A DNA stretch of 64,000 nucleotides from Isoetes taiwanensis (GCA_021234155.1 JAJEKV010000002.1:40971841-41035840); one strand, 5' to 3'. Positions 1-10,544 are shown, numbered from the stretch's first letter. Notes: a model not told the origin generated them from the sequence alone. A program made the numbers and translations.

Positions 1-69
1 CAATCTAAGATACTCCCTTTTTGTTTCCTGCTTAGCTTGTCCTATAGACATCTTAAATTTATGCTTTTT

Positions 70-321
70 TTATTTGCATTCTGCGTCGAACCAAGCATTA
101 CATGGCAAACCTTTTAATCTTCTCTGCGATACAAAACATTTTTCAGCTGCATTAGTCACCATATTAGATAACACATCACTTAAATCTTTTGCCGTTTCTG
201 GCCATACAATTGCCAAAGCTTGTTCTTCACAAAGTGCCTCGTACATATCAGCCCTTGCCTTATGCATATAAAGCCTCTTACCTGATATAGGAACTGGAAT
301 GTTTTTATGTCTCTCCATCAT
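70..321 (-). pseudogene. LINE inter-domain linker between endonuclease and RT
   Basis: The 83-residue minus-strand frame ends with LPCNAWFDAECK. The motif W(F/L)D(A/T)EC is typical of the linker between endonuclease and reverse transcriptase in plant LINEs. The GC-rich LINE in this window has the same block (NRWFDTECKEH, near 8210). It follows the endonuclease in the right order and orientation, so it is part of the same element. No RT block is visible before the window edge. Confidence 0.65.
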
Positions 322-432
322 ATAAAACTCACTATTATCGATACATGATCTAATTCCGTGCGTAACTCTCCAATATCTAATTTGACCACCTGCTGCTCAA
401 AATCTGCCTTGGCAATGATAAGGTCTACCACA

Positions 433-1130
433 CTAGCATTTTCCTAAACTAGGGTATTTAGATGCCCCATTAAAAATAAGCAAATCTAAACCACTGCACA
501 CATTCAGAACATGTCTCCCCTGAGGATTAGGCCAACGTGCTTCACCATTTGATATCTCATTCCGACCACAACTTCTCAATTCATTATCATCAAGGTGTTC
601 CATCCAAATAGGGTCGCCATTTGGGCTAACAACGACTGCTTCTTTTTCTGCAATAGGCCCATTAAAATCTCCAAGTAAAAGAACATCTCTGTTTTGCATT
701 AAGGTAAGCACATCTTGCTCTATGTAAAAGAAAAGATCATCACGATCTAAATTACATGAATTATATACTAGGGATTTTCTTGGTGGAAAATAACATCCCA
801 CAACAAATATATTACCTTGCTTGCCTGGCATTTCAACCCAAACATACTGTTTTGTTATCTTATCTTTTATCTTTAAGGACGCGGACCAAATGTACACATT
901 CATCTCTTACATAGCATGCAATTCCTCCAAAACCACGAAGTCTCCAACCTCTAATATTCCATTCTGAATGTAACAGCGTGAAGCCCTTGATATTCACCAA
1001 TCCCTCTTCCTCATGCTAACATGTTTCTAAAAAGAAAATTAAATCTACTTCTTCTAATAAATCACCCATTGTATCAATTTTAGATGCTTTCAGTGAGTTA
1101 ATATTCCAGCACATGACCTTGATGGTCTCA
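433..1130 (-). pseudogene. LINE APE-type endonuclease (broken)
   Basis: The exonuclease-endonuclease-phosphatase fold nicks target DNA to start target-primed reverse transcription. The N-terminal part (about 1130-930) shows MCWNINSLKASKID, LIFFLET and GGIACYVR, with a stop inside. The continuous frame 903-433 has VGCYFPPRKS, LDRDDLFF, LLGDFNGP (catalytic Asp and Asn) and RWPNPQGRHVLNVCSGLDLL. The final SDHxP block is not readable in frame. A stop and at least one frameshift make the gene non-functional. Confidence 0.8.
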
Positions 1131-1354
1131 ATTTCCTATGCTACAATATCATCCACTATAACCTTTCCTTTTTTCCAATAAGATTCTGACCGTTTTGTTT
1201 GGCTGCCTTGAACTTTTGCACTTCTGCCTTATGTTGCATGAATTGCTCTTTGGTAAAATCCTCGTTTAACCATACAGATTGACCCTTCAATGAGCTTTTC
1301 TTCTTTAACACATTCATTCTGTATTCCTGCAAATTTCACAATGGTATGCTTAGG

Positions 1355-1735
1355 TTATTCAAATGATTTTCCTACTCGAAATGCTTCAATAATTTTACAA
1401 TCATCAATATCTAGCTTATCTTTCAGAAAATGAACTACCTTTGCTTTCGTATTTTCTGTAGGTTCTTTTGATAGGTCCACTAGACGTAGATCAAGCATTT
1501 TGTTCCTCTTCTCTTGGTCTTCCATAAAATCCGTAAGCTGTTGCTTCAATTCAGTGAAGCAATTATCTTCTTGAGCATCATATCCAATATGAGTAGCATA
1601 TCCATTACTCTATGTTTGTTCCTGGTGTTCAACTTCTGCCCTCAGCCCAGCTCTTATACATTCCATTTCCTGCTTAAGATCAGTCTTCAGGGTATCAATT
1701 TCTCTCTTAAGATTAAGTTTCATAAGCAACAAGAT
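1355..1735 (-). pseudogene. LINE ORF1-like coiled-coil/nucleic-acid-binding fragment
   Basis: On the minus strand a Lys/Glu-rich heptad-like stretch (about 1735-1600) leads into a segment with KVVHFLKDKLDIDD followed by IIEAFRVG. This is the layout of LINE ORF1 proteins, a coiled coil followed by an RRM-like domain that binds the element RNA. An in-frame stop near 1610 separates the two parts, and the 64-residue open frame at 1355-1549 covers only the second. The assignment rests on this layout and on position upstream of the endonuclease; I see no diagnostic single motif. Confidence 0.5.
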
Positions 1736-1740
1736 TTAAA

Positions 1741-2213
1741 ATGAAACACACTTATTTAAGAAGTGCGTTTGAAAGATTCCTTTAAAAAAATTGAAAACTT
1801 AAAAAAACAGACAAAATAGGGAGCAAAATAGATTGTTGAGCACTTAGCGTTCGGAATACCACAGGAAAAGTAATATTTCTGAAGCTATTTCATTTTAAAA
1901 AGAGGGCAGAAAAAAAAATGCTTGTTTTAAGGAGAGAAACACTAGTTTTGGAAACTCAACAAGTTCTTATTGTTGAAAATAGAAGCAAATACAGTTTGTC
2001 TTTTTGCACACTTAATGTAAGTACCATCAAAATCAAACAAATAAAAGACAAAGAGTGTGAAATCATGGAGCAAGAAAGAGTTGTTCTAACTAAACGTTGT
2101 TGAAGACACAAGTCTCTCAGTTTAAAAATTTTCATAAATATGTATTACAATTCTTAGTAAGTTTAAAATATAACAAGAGGCACTCAAACAACCATGAATG
2201 ATATTTAGACATT
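1741..2213. other. AT-rich spacer, nothing recognised
   Basis: About 470 bases between the LINE and the methyltransferase-like gene. The stretch is A/T-rich with several poly-A/T runs. The only open frame (1918-2103, +) is low-complexity and matches nothing I know. The left end of the composite locus may lie here, but I found no terminal inverted repeat. Confidence 0.5.
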
Positions 2214-2826
2214 TCAACTTGTCTGTATAAAATCATACGACAGGTGGCTCTTCCCAGTCGACAGGACTCTCGCCCTTGGATCTGTCTCTTGCGAGGCCAC
2301 AAAGCCAGAGACGCCTGCTTCTGATTCTAAGGCTATGGGAACAGGCGGTTTGGCGGGCTCTAGCTCCACGGGCTCCAGGTCCACGAACTCCACCTCCTCG
2401 TCTTTCCTTCCAGTGATAGGAGGCTGGATTTCTGTGTAAGTGCCTTTGACATCCCCAGCACCATTCTTTGCTCCCAGTTCCTTATTTTCATCAGGAAAGG
2501 ATTCACAGGAGCTTATTCTGGTCCTGATGAAACTTATTTTGTCTGCGTCAATATCAACAAAAACAACATTACGTCCCTGTTTAAGGGCGCAAATTGCTGT
2601 GGTGCCTATTCCAGAGAATGCATCCAAAATCCAGTCGCCCGGGTGAGAAAACCACTGTATCAAATTATTAATAAGCCTTTGTGGCTTCTGGTAATGGGAC
2701 ACCACAACGCCTTGTCTCTGTGGGTTTCTCAACTTTTGCAAGACAGCAGGGAACTGGAAAGCATTGCACGGAGGCGTCTTCTCATTCTGCGTATTAAAAT
2801 GTACCATGGTTTTTTTGGTGTATGCG
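2214..2826 (-). CDS. DNA N4/N6 amino-methyltransferase-like C-terminal exon
   Basis: The exon appears to start after an acceptor (TTATTACAG, at 2827). It encodes NAFQFPAVLQKL, then VVSHYQKPQRLINNLIQWFS and WILDAFSGIGTTAICALKQG, followed by VVFVDIDADK. This order, with a motif X-like QKP..L before the AdoMet-binding DxFxGxGTT loop (motif I) and the acidic motif II, matches the C-terminal half of beta-class bacterial-type N6-adenine/N4-cytosine methyltransferases. The remaining 90 or so residues are acidic and proline-rich and look disordered. The catalytic (D/S/N)PP(Y/W/F) motif IV, which lies upstream in the beta class, is not found in the neighbouring frames. The enzyme is therefore incomplete, truncated, or has an unrecognised upstream exon. 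Related eukaryotic enzymes are known, for example N4-cytosine methyltransferases of Marchantia and of bdelloid rotifers. Specificity cannot be read from this sequence. Confidence 0.65.
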
Positions 2827-2863
2827 CTGTAATAACCTATATGGAAATGCTCAAAGCAACTGA

Positions 2864-3358
2864 CTAAGCGCGCACATGTGCATGTGGATTCCTTCTCATT
2901 CTTTGCTTTAGAATAGCCACATGTGCCGGGTATAACTTTCTCACCTGTAGCACTCTGACCCCATCTTCATTCTTTGGTGGCCTCTTAATCGTGCTCAGTG
3001 TCAAAGAAATAGTTTGCTTTAGTAGCTTCGTCTCATTAACCCTTTTCAAAATAGCACTCGACTTGTCTAAGGGCCGCAAAACAATATCTGCCCCAGGAGC
3101 CTTTTGAAGTGCTTCTGCCGACTCCTCTATAGTCAAGGCCTTTGTGGTTCTTGACTTTTTTTTGGGTTGTGTATCTACTACCAAGGCTTGCCGCTTACCC
3201 TTACCTCTCATTACCACCACTTCCTCCTCTTCCTCTTCTTGTTCCTCTTCCTGTTCACTATCTTTCTCCACGTCCTCCTTAGAACGTGGGTACCACAGAC
3301 CTTTGGTCATAACCTTCTCGTCACAGACTGTGACTGATGAAAGAATGTCCACTATGTC
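2864..3358 (-). CDS. Acidic/basic linker exon upstream of the methyltransferase domain
   Basis: An open frame follows an acceptor-like CACTACAG (just above 3358). It begins DIVDILSSVTVCDEK and contains a run of more than ten Glu, a basic KKKSR patch resembling a nuclear localisation signal, and a C-terminal basic segment (KQRMRRNPHAHVRA). It is followed by a stop 38 bases before the methyltransferase exon. The shared strand and short gap suggest an exon of the same gene, with a frame change or small intron between. The Glu-rich region looks disordered. I recognise no catalytic motif here, in particular no DPPY-like sequence. Confidence 0.4.
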   Translation of the reverse strand, partial: DIVDILSSVTVCDEKVMTKGLWYPRSKEDVEKDSEQEEEQEEEEEEVVVMRGKGKRQALVVDTQPKKKSRTTKALTIEESAEALQKAPGADIVLRPLDKSSAILKRVNETKLLKQTISLTLSTIKRPPKNEDGVRVLQVRKLYPAHVAILKQRMRRNPHAHVRA

Positions 3359-3423
3359 CTGTAGTGCAGTGTAAATTAGGAAGTTGACGGTATAAATTTA
3401 TACGGTAAAGCCACAGAGATCAA

Positions 3424-3845
3424 CTTGCATAGCCAAGCTTGTAGTTATCTGCAATGTAATCATGAACGTCCTTTGGCTTGCACATGCTAATACGAAGCAT
3501 TCAGTATGTACACGACATCCCCGTCGTCGTTTATGCAGTTCATGAGAAGCTCATCTTCGTTTTCTGTGGAAGTTAAGCTTGTCATCTCCCCGGCGGGGTA
3601 GTAATCCTCCATCTTAAACCCCCCTGGCCCCGACCACACAAGTACAGGTATGCATCCGTTGGGTAGCGCTTTCTGGCTCCCCTGTGGACATACCATGTCA
3701 CATCTTTCAGTTCGTAGGTCTGTATCTTCGACGTTTGTGTCTTTGATGGTTGTCCCTTGCTTTTGATAGCAATCTTGGGGCTGAAAAGGCGCAAAAAAAC
3801 CCTTTTTACATCAGAAAAATAGTTTTTTAACACAACTTTAAACAA
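3424..3845 (-). pseudogene. First coding segment of the minus-strand gene, frameshifted
   Basis: Three overlapping frames carry what looks like one protein segment. The first (3845-about 3690) ends with TYELKDVTWYVHRG; the next continues with ALPNGCIPVLVWSGPGGFKM; a third has RISMCKPKDVHDYIADNYKL and ends at 3424. The changes of frame near 3690 and 3500 suggest indels, or tiny introns I cannot place. The segment lies directly downstream of the palindrome region, as expected for the 5' end of this gene. No family recognised. Confidence 0.35.
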
Positions 3846-4066
3846 TTTAGCTCTAAGAAAAGTGGCTTAAAGAACCCTAAATTTGTGCTATTTTACCCCT
3901 TTTTCTCTGGAAACAGACCTTAAAATACAACACCATTGTTCAAATACTATGGTTCCGGACCTCTCTTTAGACATTCCACACACATTTTAAATTTAGACCA
4001 CGAAAGTGGTACGCCATATAAATTTATACCTACAGAGAAGACAGATGTTTGATTTTATGCCCTTAC

Positions 4067-4845
4067 GGTATAAATTTATACCGCAAGTGTTTACGAACTG
4101 TTTCTTTTAGCGACTGTGGTCTCCCACAGTATAAATTTATACCGAGAGGGCTCTGGAATGGTATAAATTTATACCGCTAGTGCTCAGACGGTATAAATTT
4201 ATACCGTTGCAGAACACTCGCGGTATAAATTTATATCGAAAAAGTTCTGGAACGGTATAAATTTATACGCTCCGAGCACGAGCGGTATAAATTTATACCG
4301 AGAGAGTTCTGCAACGGTATAAATTTATACCGTCTGAGCACGATCGGTTTAAATTTATACCATTGCAGAGCCCTCTCGGTATAAATTTATACCGTGGGAC
4401 CTTAGACTCGGTATAAATTTATACCATAGACCCAAGACAAAACAAAAACAAGAAGATTAAAAGAGATGTGTAACGAGAATGGTACGGATTAGAGACTTAC
4501 GTGGCCATGACCGTATGGATTCGCTTATAGCTGTTAGTGAGAGCAAATTAGGGTGAGTATATAAGGCGCAGCGAGAGCGGCTTCGATTCCGAACAGCGTA
4601 TATAGAAAGTAGACCGGCGCCCGCCGGGCTTAAGTACCTCTGTTCTGTGCCTTTCTGTATAGCGGTTCTCCATAACGTCTCCTATATGAATATCTGTAAG
4701 TTTTCGTATAAATTTATACCATTTCTGTTTTACCTTACACTTCTCTGTATAAATTTATACCATCTCCGTATAAATTTATACCATCTCCGTATAAATTTAT
4801 ACCGTTCGCTTACGTTCCTGCTTTTGTGTGGTATAAATTTATACC
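4067..4845. repeat. Helically phased array of 16-bp palindromes GGTATAAATTTATACC
   Basis: Sixteen copies, perfect or with 1-3 changes, start at 4067, 4128, 4160, 4190, 4222, 4254, 4284, 4316, 4346, 4378, 4410, then 4705, 4746, 4767, 4788 and 4830. Diverged copies also lie at 3389 and 4015. From 4128 to 4410 the start-to-start spacing alternates 30 and 32 bp, about three helical turns. In the second group it is 41, 21, 21 and 42 bp, about four, two, two and four turns. The spacers are not conserved. Each unit reads TATAAA on both strands. The position between two divergent genes and the phasing point to binding by a symmetric protein on one face of the helix, as promoter/operator, iteron-like origin or transposase-binding region. 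Confidence 0.9.
4558..4566 (+). promoter_or_regulatory. TATA box candidate for the plus-strand gene
   Basis: TATATAAGG lies between the two palindrome clusters, about 300 bases before the ATG at 4866. It sits in a sequence less AT-rich than the array, followed by GC-rich DNA (4565-4635) suited to a start site. If used, the transcript leader would contain the five palindromes at 4705-4845, each able to fold as RNA. Functional use is inferred from sequence and position only. Confidence 0.4.
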
Positions 4846-4865
4846 GTCTGACGCTATTGCAGACT

Positions 4866-5112
4866 ATGGCTGGAGATAAAAGGGTTTCAGAGACTCCCTG
4901 TCCTCCCTGTCGCAGGCTCCCTCCTCTGATGGTTTTCACACCTGCTCCAATGTCACCAGGTAGTAGCCACGAAACTTCTGCCTCCGATAGTCAAAGCCCC
5001 AGCCCTGATGTTTGTACACGTCGTCTTCCACCACCAGTTCAGTTTACTCCACCACAGCCTGCTCCTGAATGTCGTTTGCCCCCACCAATGCGTTTTACTC
5101 CACCAGTCTCGC
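4866..5112 (+). CDS. Proline-rich repeat protein, N-terminal part, interrupted by LINE
   Basis: From the ATG at 4866 the frame shows three copies of a repeat: RRLPPLMVFTPAP, RRLPPPVQFTPPQ and CRLPPPMRFTPPV, separated by Ser/Pro-rich linkers. At about 5105 the sequence changes to CT-rich DNA that I assign to the inserted LINE. The same repeat resumes at 10.66 kb. The consensus (R)LPPPxxFTP resembles a short linear binding motif in disordered sequence rather than a folded domain. The gene faces away from the methyltransferase gene across the palindrome array. Confidence 0.6.
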
Positions 5113-5231
5113 CATTCTCCTCACTCTCTCTCTAGCGCCCTCACTCTCTCTCTAACGCCCTCACTGCCCTTGCATAGAGCCCCCTTGCTTTGCCCCTTTC
5201 TGGCTTTCTCTCTCTAGGGTTTACAATCTCT

Positions 5232-5560
5232 CTCTAGCCCCCAAACCCCCAAACCCCCAAAAGGTGCTCTGACCACGATTTTGAGTCCCCAAATTGGATT
5301 CTAAGCATCCTTTTTGCAGCCAGAGACCCCTCAAACTTTGGAACTCCCAAAGAACCCCCAAACCCCAAAAGGTGCTCGACCACGATTTTGAGTCCCCAAA
5401 TTGGATTCTAAGCACCCTTTTTAAGCAGCCGAGAGACCCCTCAAACTTTGGAGCCCCAAAACCCCCAAACCCCCAAAAGGTGCTCTGACCGCGATTTTGA
5501 GTCCCCAAATTGGATTCTAAGCACCATTTTCGCAACCAGAGATCCCTCAAACTTTGGACG
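5232..5560 (+). repeat. LINE 5' tandem repeats, about 117-bp period
   Basis: Three consecutive units each contain AAAAGGTGCTC, GATTTTGAGTCCCCAAATTG and CCCTCAAACTTTGGA, separated by CCCCAAAC-rich sequence. They lie directly before the ORF1 ATG at 5563. Tandem 5' monomers act as promoters in some LINE families; that role here is inferred. Confidence 0.85.
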
Positions 5561-5562
5561 TC

Positions 5563-6960
5563 ATGGCCACAGAAGATGGGCCAGCCTGGGAAACCCAAGG
5601 CGAGGGGCCGCTACGCAAACGGTCCCGATTAGCCATCATGGACAGGCGAGAGTCATCCTCCATGAAGAAGGAGGCTCGGGCTAAGGCTAAGGCCCCTTCA
5701 GCGCGGCCAGCCCGGCCGGAAGGGATTGATTGCTCAGACCACGCAGGAACTCCTGCCTCGGCAGAGAATTGGAGCCACGTCAAAGTGGGCATGGAGGCTA
5801 ACAGTGCCCGTATTGAGGCTAACAGTGCCCGCCTGGCTGGCATGGCAGTGGAGATGGAGTCCTCAGCACCCCATGTGCTCAGAAGGCAACTGGTGTCGAG
5901 AAGAACCGCATCACAGGTCTGGAGACCCGTACACAACACGTAGAAGATGGCCATGGCCTCGCACACTTCGAACAGCAACAGGCCATGCAGGAGCTCGCTG
6001 ATATACGGGCCCGCCTGGACTCTGTGTTCATCACTCTGGACACCATGACACAGGAGAGGGAGCGGGCAATGCATGAGACGATGGTCACGGTGTCTCGGCT
6101 TCAGTCAGAGGTTGAGGAAGCCACCACCATGGCACGGGGAGCGCAGGCTGCTCTTGCAGACAGCCAGACACAGCTTCGGGCTCTTCAGAGTACGATCGGG
6201 GCAGCAAGCCCGGCTCTGGATGCCCGTGTGCTGGGGCTCGAGCACGCCCTTGCTATTCAGAGCCTGGAGCTCCAGGGGTTGCGGGCAGCCATCCATAGAC
6301 AGGGCCAGGGTCTCCCTACCGAGGTTCATAGTCAGTCGCAAAGCGGTGCGGTGCGGGAGATGGCCAAGCAAGCTTGAGCCCACAAGAGCCGTGCTCCCCG
6401 ACTTCCTCACAGGCCGAGGGCGCAGCTCGCACCGCTACCCTTAATAGCCTCCACGCCGGCAGCCGGACCACGCCGCTGCTGCCCGCGACTCAAGCCACCC
6501 CACGCCATCCCAGCCACCACCACCACCCCCCAAAGACGGGCCCGGCCCTCGCCCACCTTTGACCCCCAGCCGCAGAGAACTCCAAGCCTTGACATGAGAG
6601 GCCACAATTTGGTAGTCCGAGGCATGCCAGAAGAGGAGGGGGAGAGTCTCGTCCACAACATCCGAACACACATTCTCGATTGGATGACATTCCCGGCGCC
6701 AGTTCACATTTCCCGAGCAGCCCGTCATGGGGCTCAGCGCCCGGGTCATGACCGCATTGTCATATTCGCGGTTGTGGATGTGCAGGTGCGTGATGGCCAT
6801 ATTGCGCCAGGGCAAGATGTTGAAGGGGACATCCCTGTACGTGGACCGGGACCTCACACCCGCACAGCAGGAGGCACGCAGACAGGAGCTTGTCAGGGTC
6901 AAAGGCATTTGCCACCAAGGAGGTGCCGCAGGATTGTTTCGGGGCAGAATGCAAATTTTC
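5563..6960 (+). pseudogene. LINE ORF1 (coiled coil plus RRM-like part), frameshifted
   Basis: The frame opens with MATEDGPAWETQGEG and a basic patch (RKRSR). After a frame change it continues at about 5985-6377 with a long heptad-repeat region beginning MQELADIRARLDSV, a coiled coil expected to trimerise or bundle ORF1 protein. A third frame (6594-about 6850) has NLVVRGMPEEEGESL and DWMTFPAPVHISRA, which fits the RRM-like domain of LINE ORF1 proteins. The product would bind the element RNA. At least three frameshifts make it non-functional. Confidence 0.65.
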
Positions 6961-7199
6961 CGCCAACCTGCTACTGCTGCAGACCCCGCAGCCCCAACCG
7001 CAGCTGAACGTGGCCCTGCTTCTTCTTCTCCTACCACGGCCCCCCCTCTCCTGCTCCTACTCCTGCTCCCTCACAACCCACGCCCTCTCAGCCACATGCT
7101 GCCTCCGCTCCATCTACTTCTCACTCAGCCTCTCGCTTCCGCCCCCTCCCCTCAATCAGTGCGCATACCACCACTACCTGCCGACAAATAGGAATTGTG

Positions 7200-7815
7200 C
7201 CTCCGGGTGGTCTCATGGAATTGTTGAGGCTTCCCTTGGCAGAAGGGGGACAGACTCAACTCCGTGGCAGCCGATATGGATCTCATCTTTCTCATGGAGA
7301 CATGGGAGCATCTTTGAGCCGCGATGCACGACCTGCCCGGTTACCAACATTTCTCGGTCTTCAATACACATGCAGACCGGAGGGTCATGGTGGGGTTGCT
7401 TGCTACTACCGGACAACCTTGGCACATTCGGTTACCCTCCAGAAGACAGACAGACACAACCGGTACTTGTGGGTTCGTGTGCATAATACCAGTGGCAACC
7501 CTCTTTTTCTGGCCGCCTGTTATTTCCCTCACGCAGAGAGCACCTTCTATCGCAGCCACTCTGATGCGGATAGGATGGACCCTTATGTCGATCTATATGA
7601 TGACATACGAAGCCTGCGCTTGGGTAGGGTCGTCCTTCTTGGAGATTTCAATGCACCGGACAGAGTAGAGCAGCCCATGAGACTTGACCCCCTCGGCGAC
7701 GACGATGTCCCCGCAGCCTACGTCCGCCAGAGGCAACCCGCCCACGAGGATCGGATGACGGCCAGTCACTTTCGCTTTGGCGACAGTTGCTCCCGCTATG
7801 TGGTATTTTTGACTT
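7200..7815 (+). pseudogene. LINE APE-type endonuclease
   Basis: The frame shows GHGGVACYYRTTLAHSVTL, YLWVRVHNTSGNPLFLAACY, FPHAES and VVLLGDFNAPD, the conserved core of LINE endonucleases including the catalytic GDFN block. The first part (WN and E-containing motifs) lies near 7200-7300 in a different frame. A later block near 7890, VDYVLVSCAK, is the usual DYxL motif before the final SDH. Frameshifts separate these blocks. Confidence 0.8.
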
Positions 7816-8593
7816 GATAATTTGCAATGGCTCATCCGCGATGGCCCGCTTCTGCAAACAAGTGCACATGCGCATGTGACAATCGGGGGAGGGTCTAGTG
7901 CGGTGGACTATGTGCTCGTAAGTTGCGCCAAGATATGCATCTCATCAGTCGTTTCCGGGTGGGCACCGACAGTCGGGATGAGGAGGTCGACTCAGATCAT
8001 CGCCATCCTCAGTTGCGACTAGATTATGAGCAGGCAGAGGACTATGCCGAGATGCTCATGGACGCCGCCAAAGAATTCTGCGGACCCCACACTAGAGCAA
8101 ATGGACCAGCACCGATTGACTTCGCTATTATGGGATGCAGCAGACAGGTGCTTTGGCAGATCCCCCCCGCGTCGCCGCTCAGGGACAACAACATTTCCGC
8201 GTAACCGATGGTTTGATACGGAGTGTAAAGAACACAAGCGCCAGCCACTCACATTCGATCCGGATCCCGGGGCAGCTTGCGGGCCACCACGACGATCGCA
8301 GCGCCCATCCGAAGGAGACAAAGGCGGTACCTTTTGCCGCATCGGGGAGATGTTCGGCCTGCTGGACACTCATCCTCGAACCTTTTGGCATAGAGTGCTT
8401 TGAAGGCCAGCCCAGCCTACAGGGGACATCACACCCGGGCAAGGGGGAACAAGATTTGCAAAGCAGCTCTATGACCCACCGTGGACGCTGCGCCCATACC
8501 CCCACAGGATGGCCCCCCATTGGTTCTCGCGTAGGAGGATGTTGTGGAGGGCCTGCAACGACTGGCTAATGGGAAGGCAAACATCTCGATGGT

Positions 8594-9312
8594 ATGCGTG
8601 CCGAAGTTACTCAAATGAGCGGGGCGTACCGGTGCCGATCCTCACTACCCTGCTCAACAGAGCATTGCAGGAAGGTTTCCCCCGACAATGGACTACAAGC
8701 AGGGTTGTCCCCATTCACAAGGCGGGTGACCCACACTGTCCGGCCAATTACCGACGATCATGGCCAGTTCAATATTTGCTAAACCGCTATCGGCATTCTC
8801 GAAAGCAGCAGCTTGACCCGGGGCAGAGGGCGCCAGATGTCGCGAGCCCTCACACAAGCAGGCTTTAGACCCCGCCACTCAACGATTGACCATATCTTTA
8901 CACTGCGGGCACTAATTGAAGACAGCCGGAACCATCGGCAGCACTTGTATTGCTGCTTTGTGGACATCGCGAAGGCTTTTGATACTGGTCCCCCGAAAAG
9001 CCATGGGCTAGATCTGGCCAATCAAGCTGCCGCTGCCGTTGCTGTAATGCCATATACAAAGCTGTATGAGAGTTGTTTTGGCGAGGATGCACCCGACGGG
9101 CCAAGCATTCACCAAGAGTATCGGGTCCGGCAGGGCTGCCCCTCTCACCAACACTTTTTGGCCTCTACATTGATCGCTTAGAGACCGGCTTCTCGAGCAT
9201 GGGGGATGGCATACGCCTTTTGCACCAGGTCATCCACCAGCTCATCTATGTGGACGATGTTGACCTTCTCGCCCACACTCCAAAAAGCTATGCAACTCAT
9301 CCGATGCCCTAG
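8594..9312 (+). pseudogene. LINE reverse transcriptase
   Basis: RT blocks appear in order across three frames: ALQEGFPRQWTTSRVVPIHK (8660-8720), TQAGFRPRHSTIDHIFTLRA (8850-8915), YCCFVDIAKAFDT (8950-8985), EYRVRQGCP (9115-9140), LSPTLFGLYIDRLE (9142-9185) and the catalytic YVDDVDLLAHTP (9247-9282). The order and the YVDD motif identify a non-LTR retrotransposon RT. Frameshifts interrupt it between nearly every block. Confidence 0.9.
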
Positions 9313-10149
9313 ACACATTCTCGTCGCTACGAGACATGCGCTGAATCTGCCAAGACCGTAGTGGTTCTCATATCCTCTTCACGCCACCCCACGCCTCCCC
9401 GCACTCACATATCGGGGGCGGCTGGGAGGTCACGCCCACCTACAAGTACCTAGGGGTGGAGTTCCCCTCCTCGCCTCTGTTGGGAGGCGCCCATCCGCTA
9501 AGGGTGACAAAGAAGCCGGAAAGCACTTTATCCCATGCGTAACAACAAATCACCGTGCGAGCTCTATGATTGGGGCCATCATTCACATCTGCTTTTGGGG
9601 CACTAGTTGAGCTGTCCCTTCAGACGGGTCGAGGTTTGGGGCCCGGGTCGCCTCTTTGGCGACACGGAATGACTTAGAGCAGGTGCGAAGGCATTTTTGG
9701 CACGCACTTGGGGTGAAACCTTCAGTCCCCTATCATCGATTCTCGCTGCGAAACCGGATTCTTGCCGCCTGGGGGCAGCCCTTGATAGACACATCGCCTA
9801 TTTTCGTAAAGTGGCTAATATGGGTGATGCTTTCGGCTCCGCGACTGGCTTACGCCGTGGGCAATGGGCCCGCAGCCTTCCGGGGCCTGTTGGAGGGGTA
9901 AGAGAGATCGCTGGTTTGCCGATGGAACGTCGCGAGAGCACAAAATGCGCGCAGTGTAGACACAGAGGCCGATCGTGACAGCCTGCGGGAGTACCTGGAC
10001 GCTTGCTTCCTTGGCAAGCTCTGGGACCCCGGCGCTCGAGAGCAGGTCAAAATGGCCCATTACGAGGAGCACATCAACCCCGTGTTAGCCCGGGGCCCGC
10101 AGCTCTACCTGCGTTCCCAGCTGCCCCTGAAAAAGCGAAGACTCATTGC

Positions 10150-10310
10150 CTCCATTCGCACAGGTGCCCACCATCTTCGTATCGAGACGAGCAGGTGGAT
10201 TGGGGAGCCCCGCCAGGACAGGCTCTGTTAGTGTTGTCAAACGGGTGCCATTGAGGATGAGTCTCACACTTTCCAGAGTTGCCCAGCATTCAGTCAGATC
10301 TGGGCCAGAT
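10150..10310 (+). pseudogene. LINE C-terminal zinc-knuckle region
   Basis: Across two frames the sequence gives HHLRIETSRW, a Cys pair, then EDESHTFQSCPAF. The pattern C-x2-C...H-x4-C with (I)EDExH and CPAF recurs at the C-terminus of every LINE in this window (17.2, 17.8, 25.65, 34.65 and 43.0 kb). It probably binds template RNA or target DNA. Confidence 0.7.
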
Positions 10311-10544
10311 ATGCTCCCTTAGTACGGCAGGACTTGCCCCTACATTTGCTGATGAACACACCGCCAAGATGCGTTTCGGGGTCGTACATCCGAGAGGTAA
10401 TGGATCTCAAGGAGCTCACCTTTGCCCCCACCTGGCTGCCCGCTGATCAGGCACTACGGGTGCGGTGCATGAGTGTATATATTTGTGTGTTTTTGCATTT
10501 TGTATATTGGAACAGTTTGTCAGCAGGCTGATTGCTGCCACATT

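Larger units (their letters stand above)
1..1740 (-). mobile_element. LINE, 5' part, runs off left edge
   Basis: A non-LTR retrotransposon lies on the minus strand. Read in its own direction it holds a coiled-coil/ORF1 remnant (1735-1355), an APE-type endonuclease (about 1130-433) and the linker after the endonuclease (321-1). The reverse transcriptase would lie beyond position 1. Several stops and frameshifts break the frames, so this is a dead copy. Its endonuclease resembles that of the LINE at 26.0-27.8 kb, sharing the CYFPPR, LDRDD and GDFNG motifs, so the two probably belong to one family. I cannot place its 5' end exactly; similarity fades near 1740. Confidence 0.85.

Noticed and set aside
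2214-2826. Bacterial contamination as the source of the methyltransferase
   Set aside because: It is flanked by plant LINEs on both sides, has intron-like acceptors, and sits next to an unmistakably eukaryotic, LINE-interrupted gene in the same contig.
4067-4845. CRISPR-like array
   Set aside because: Units are self-complementary 16-mers, spacers are only 5-45 bp, there are no cas genes, and the context is a plant nuclear genome. The regular spacing is explained better by protein binding.
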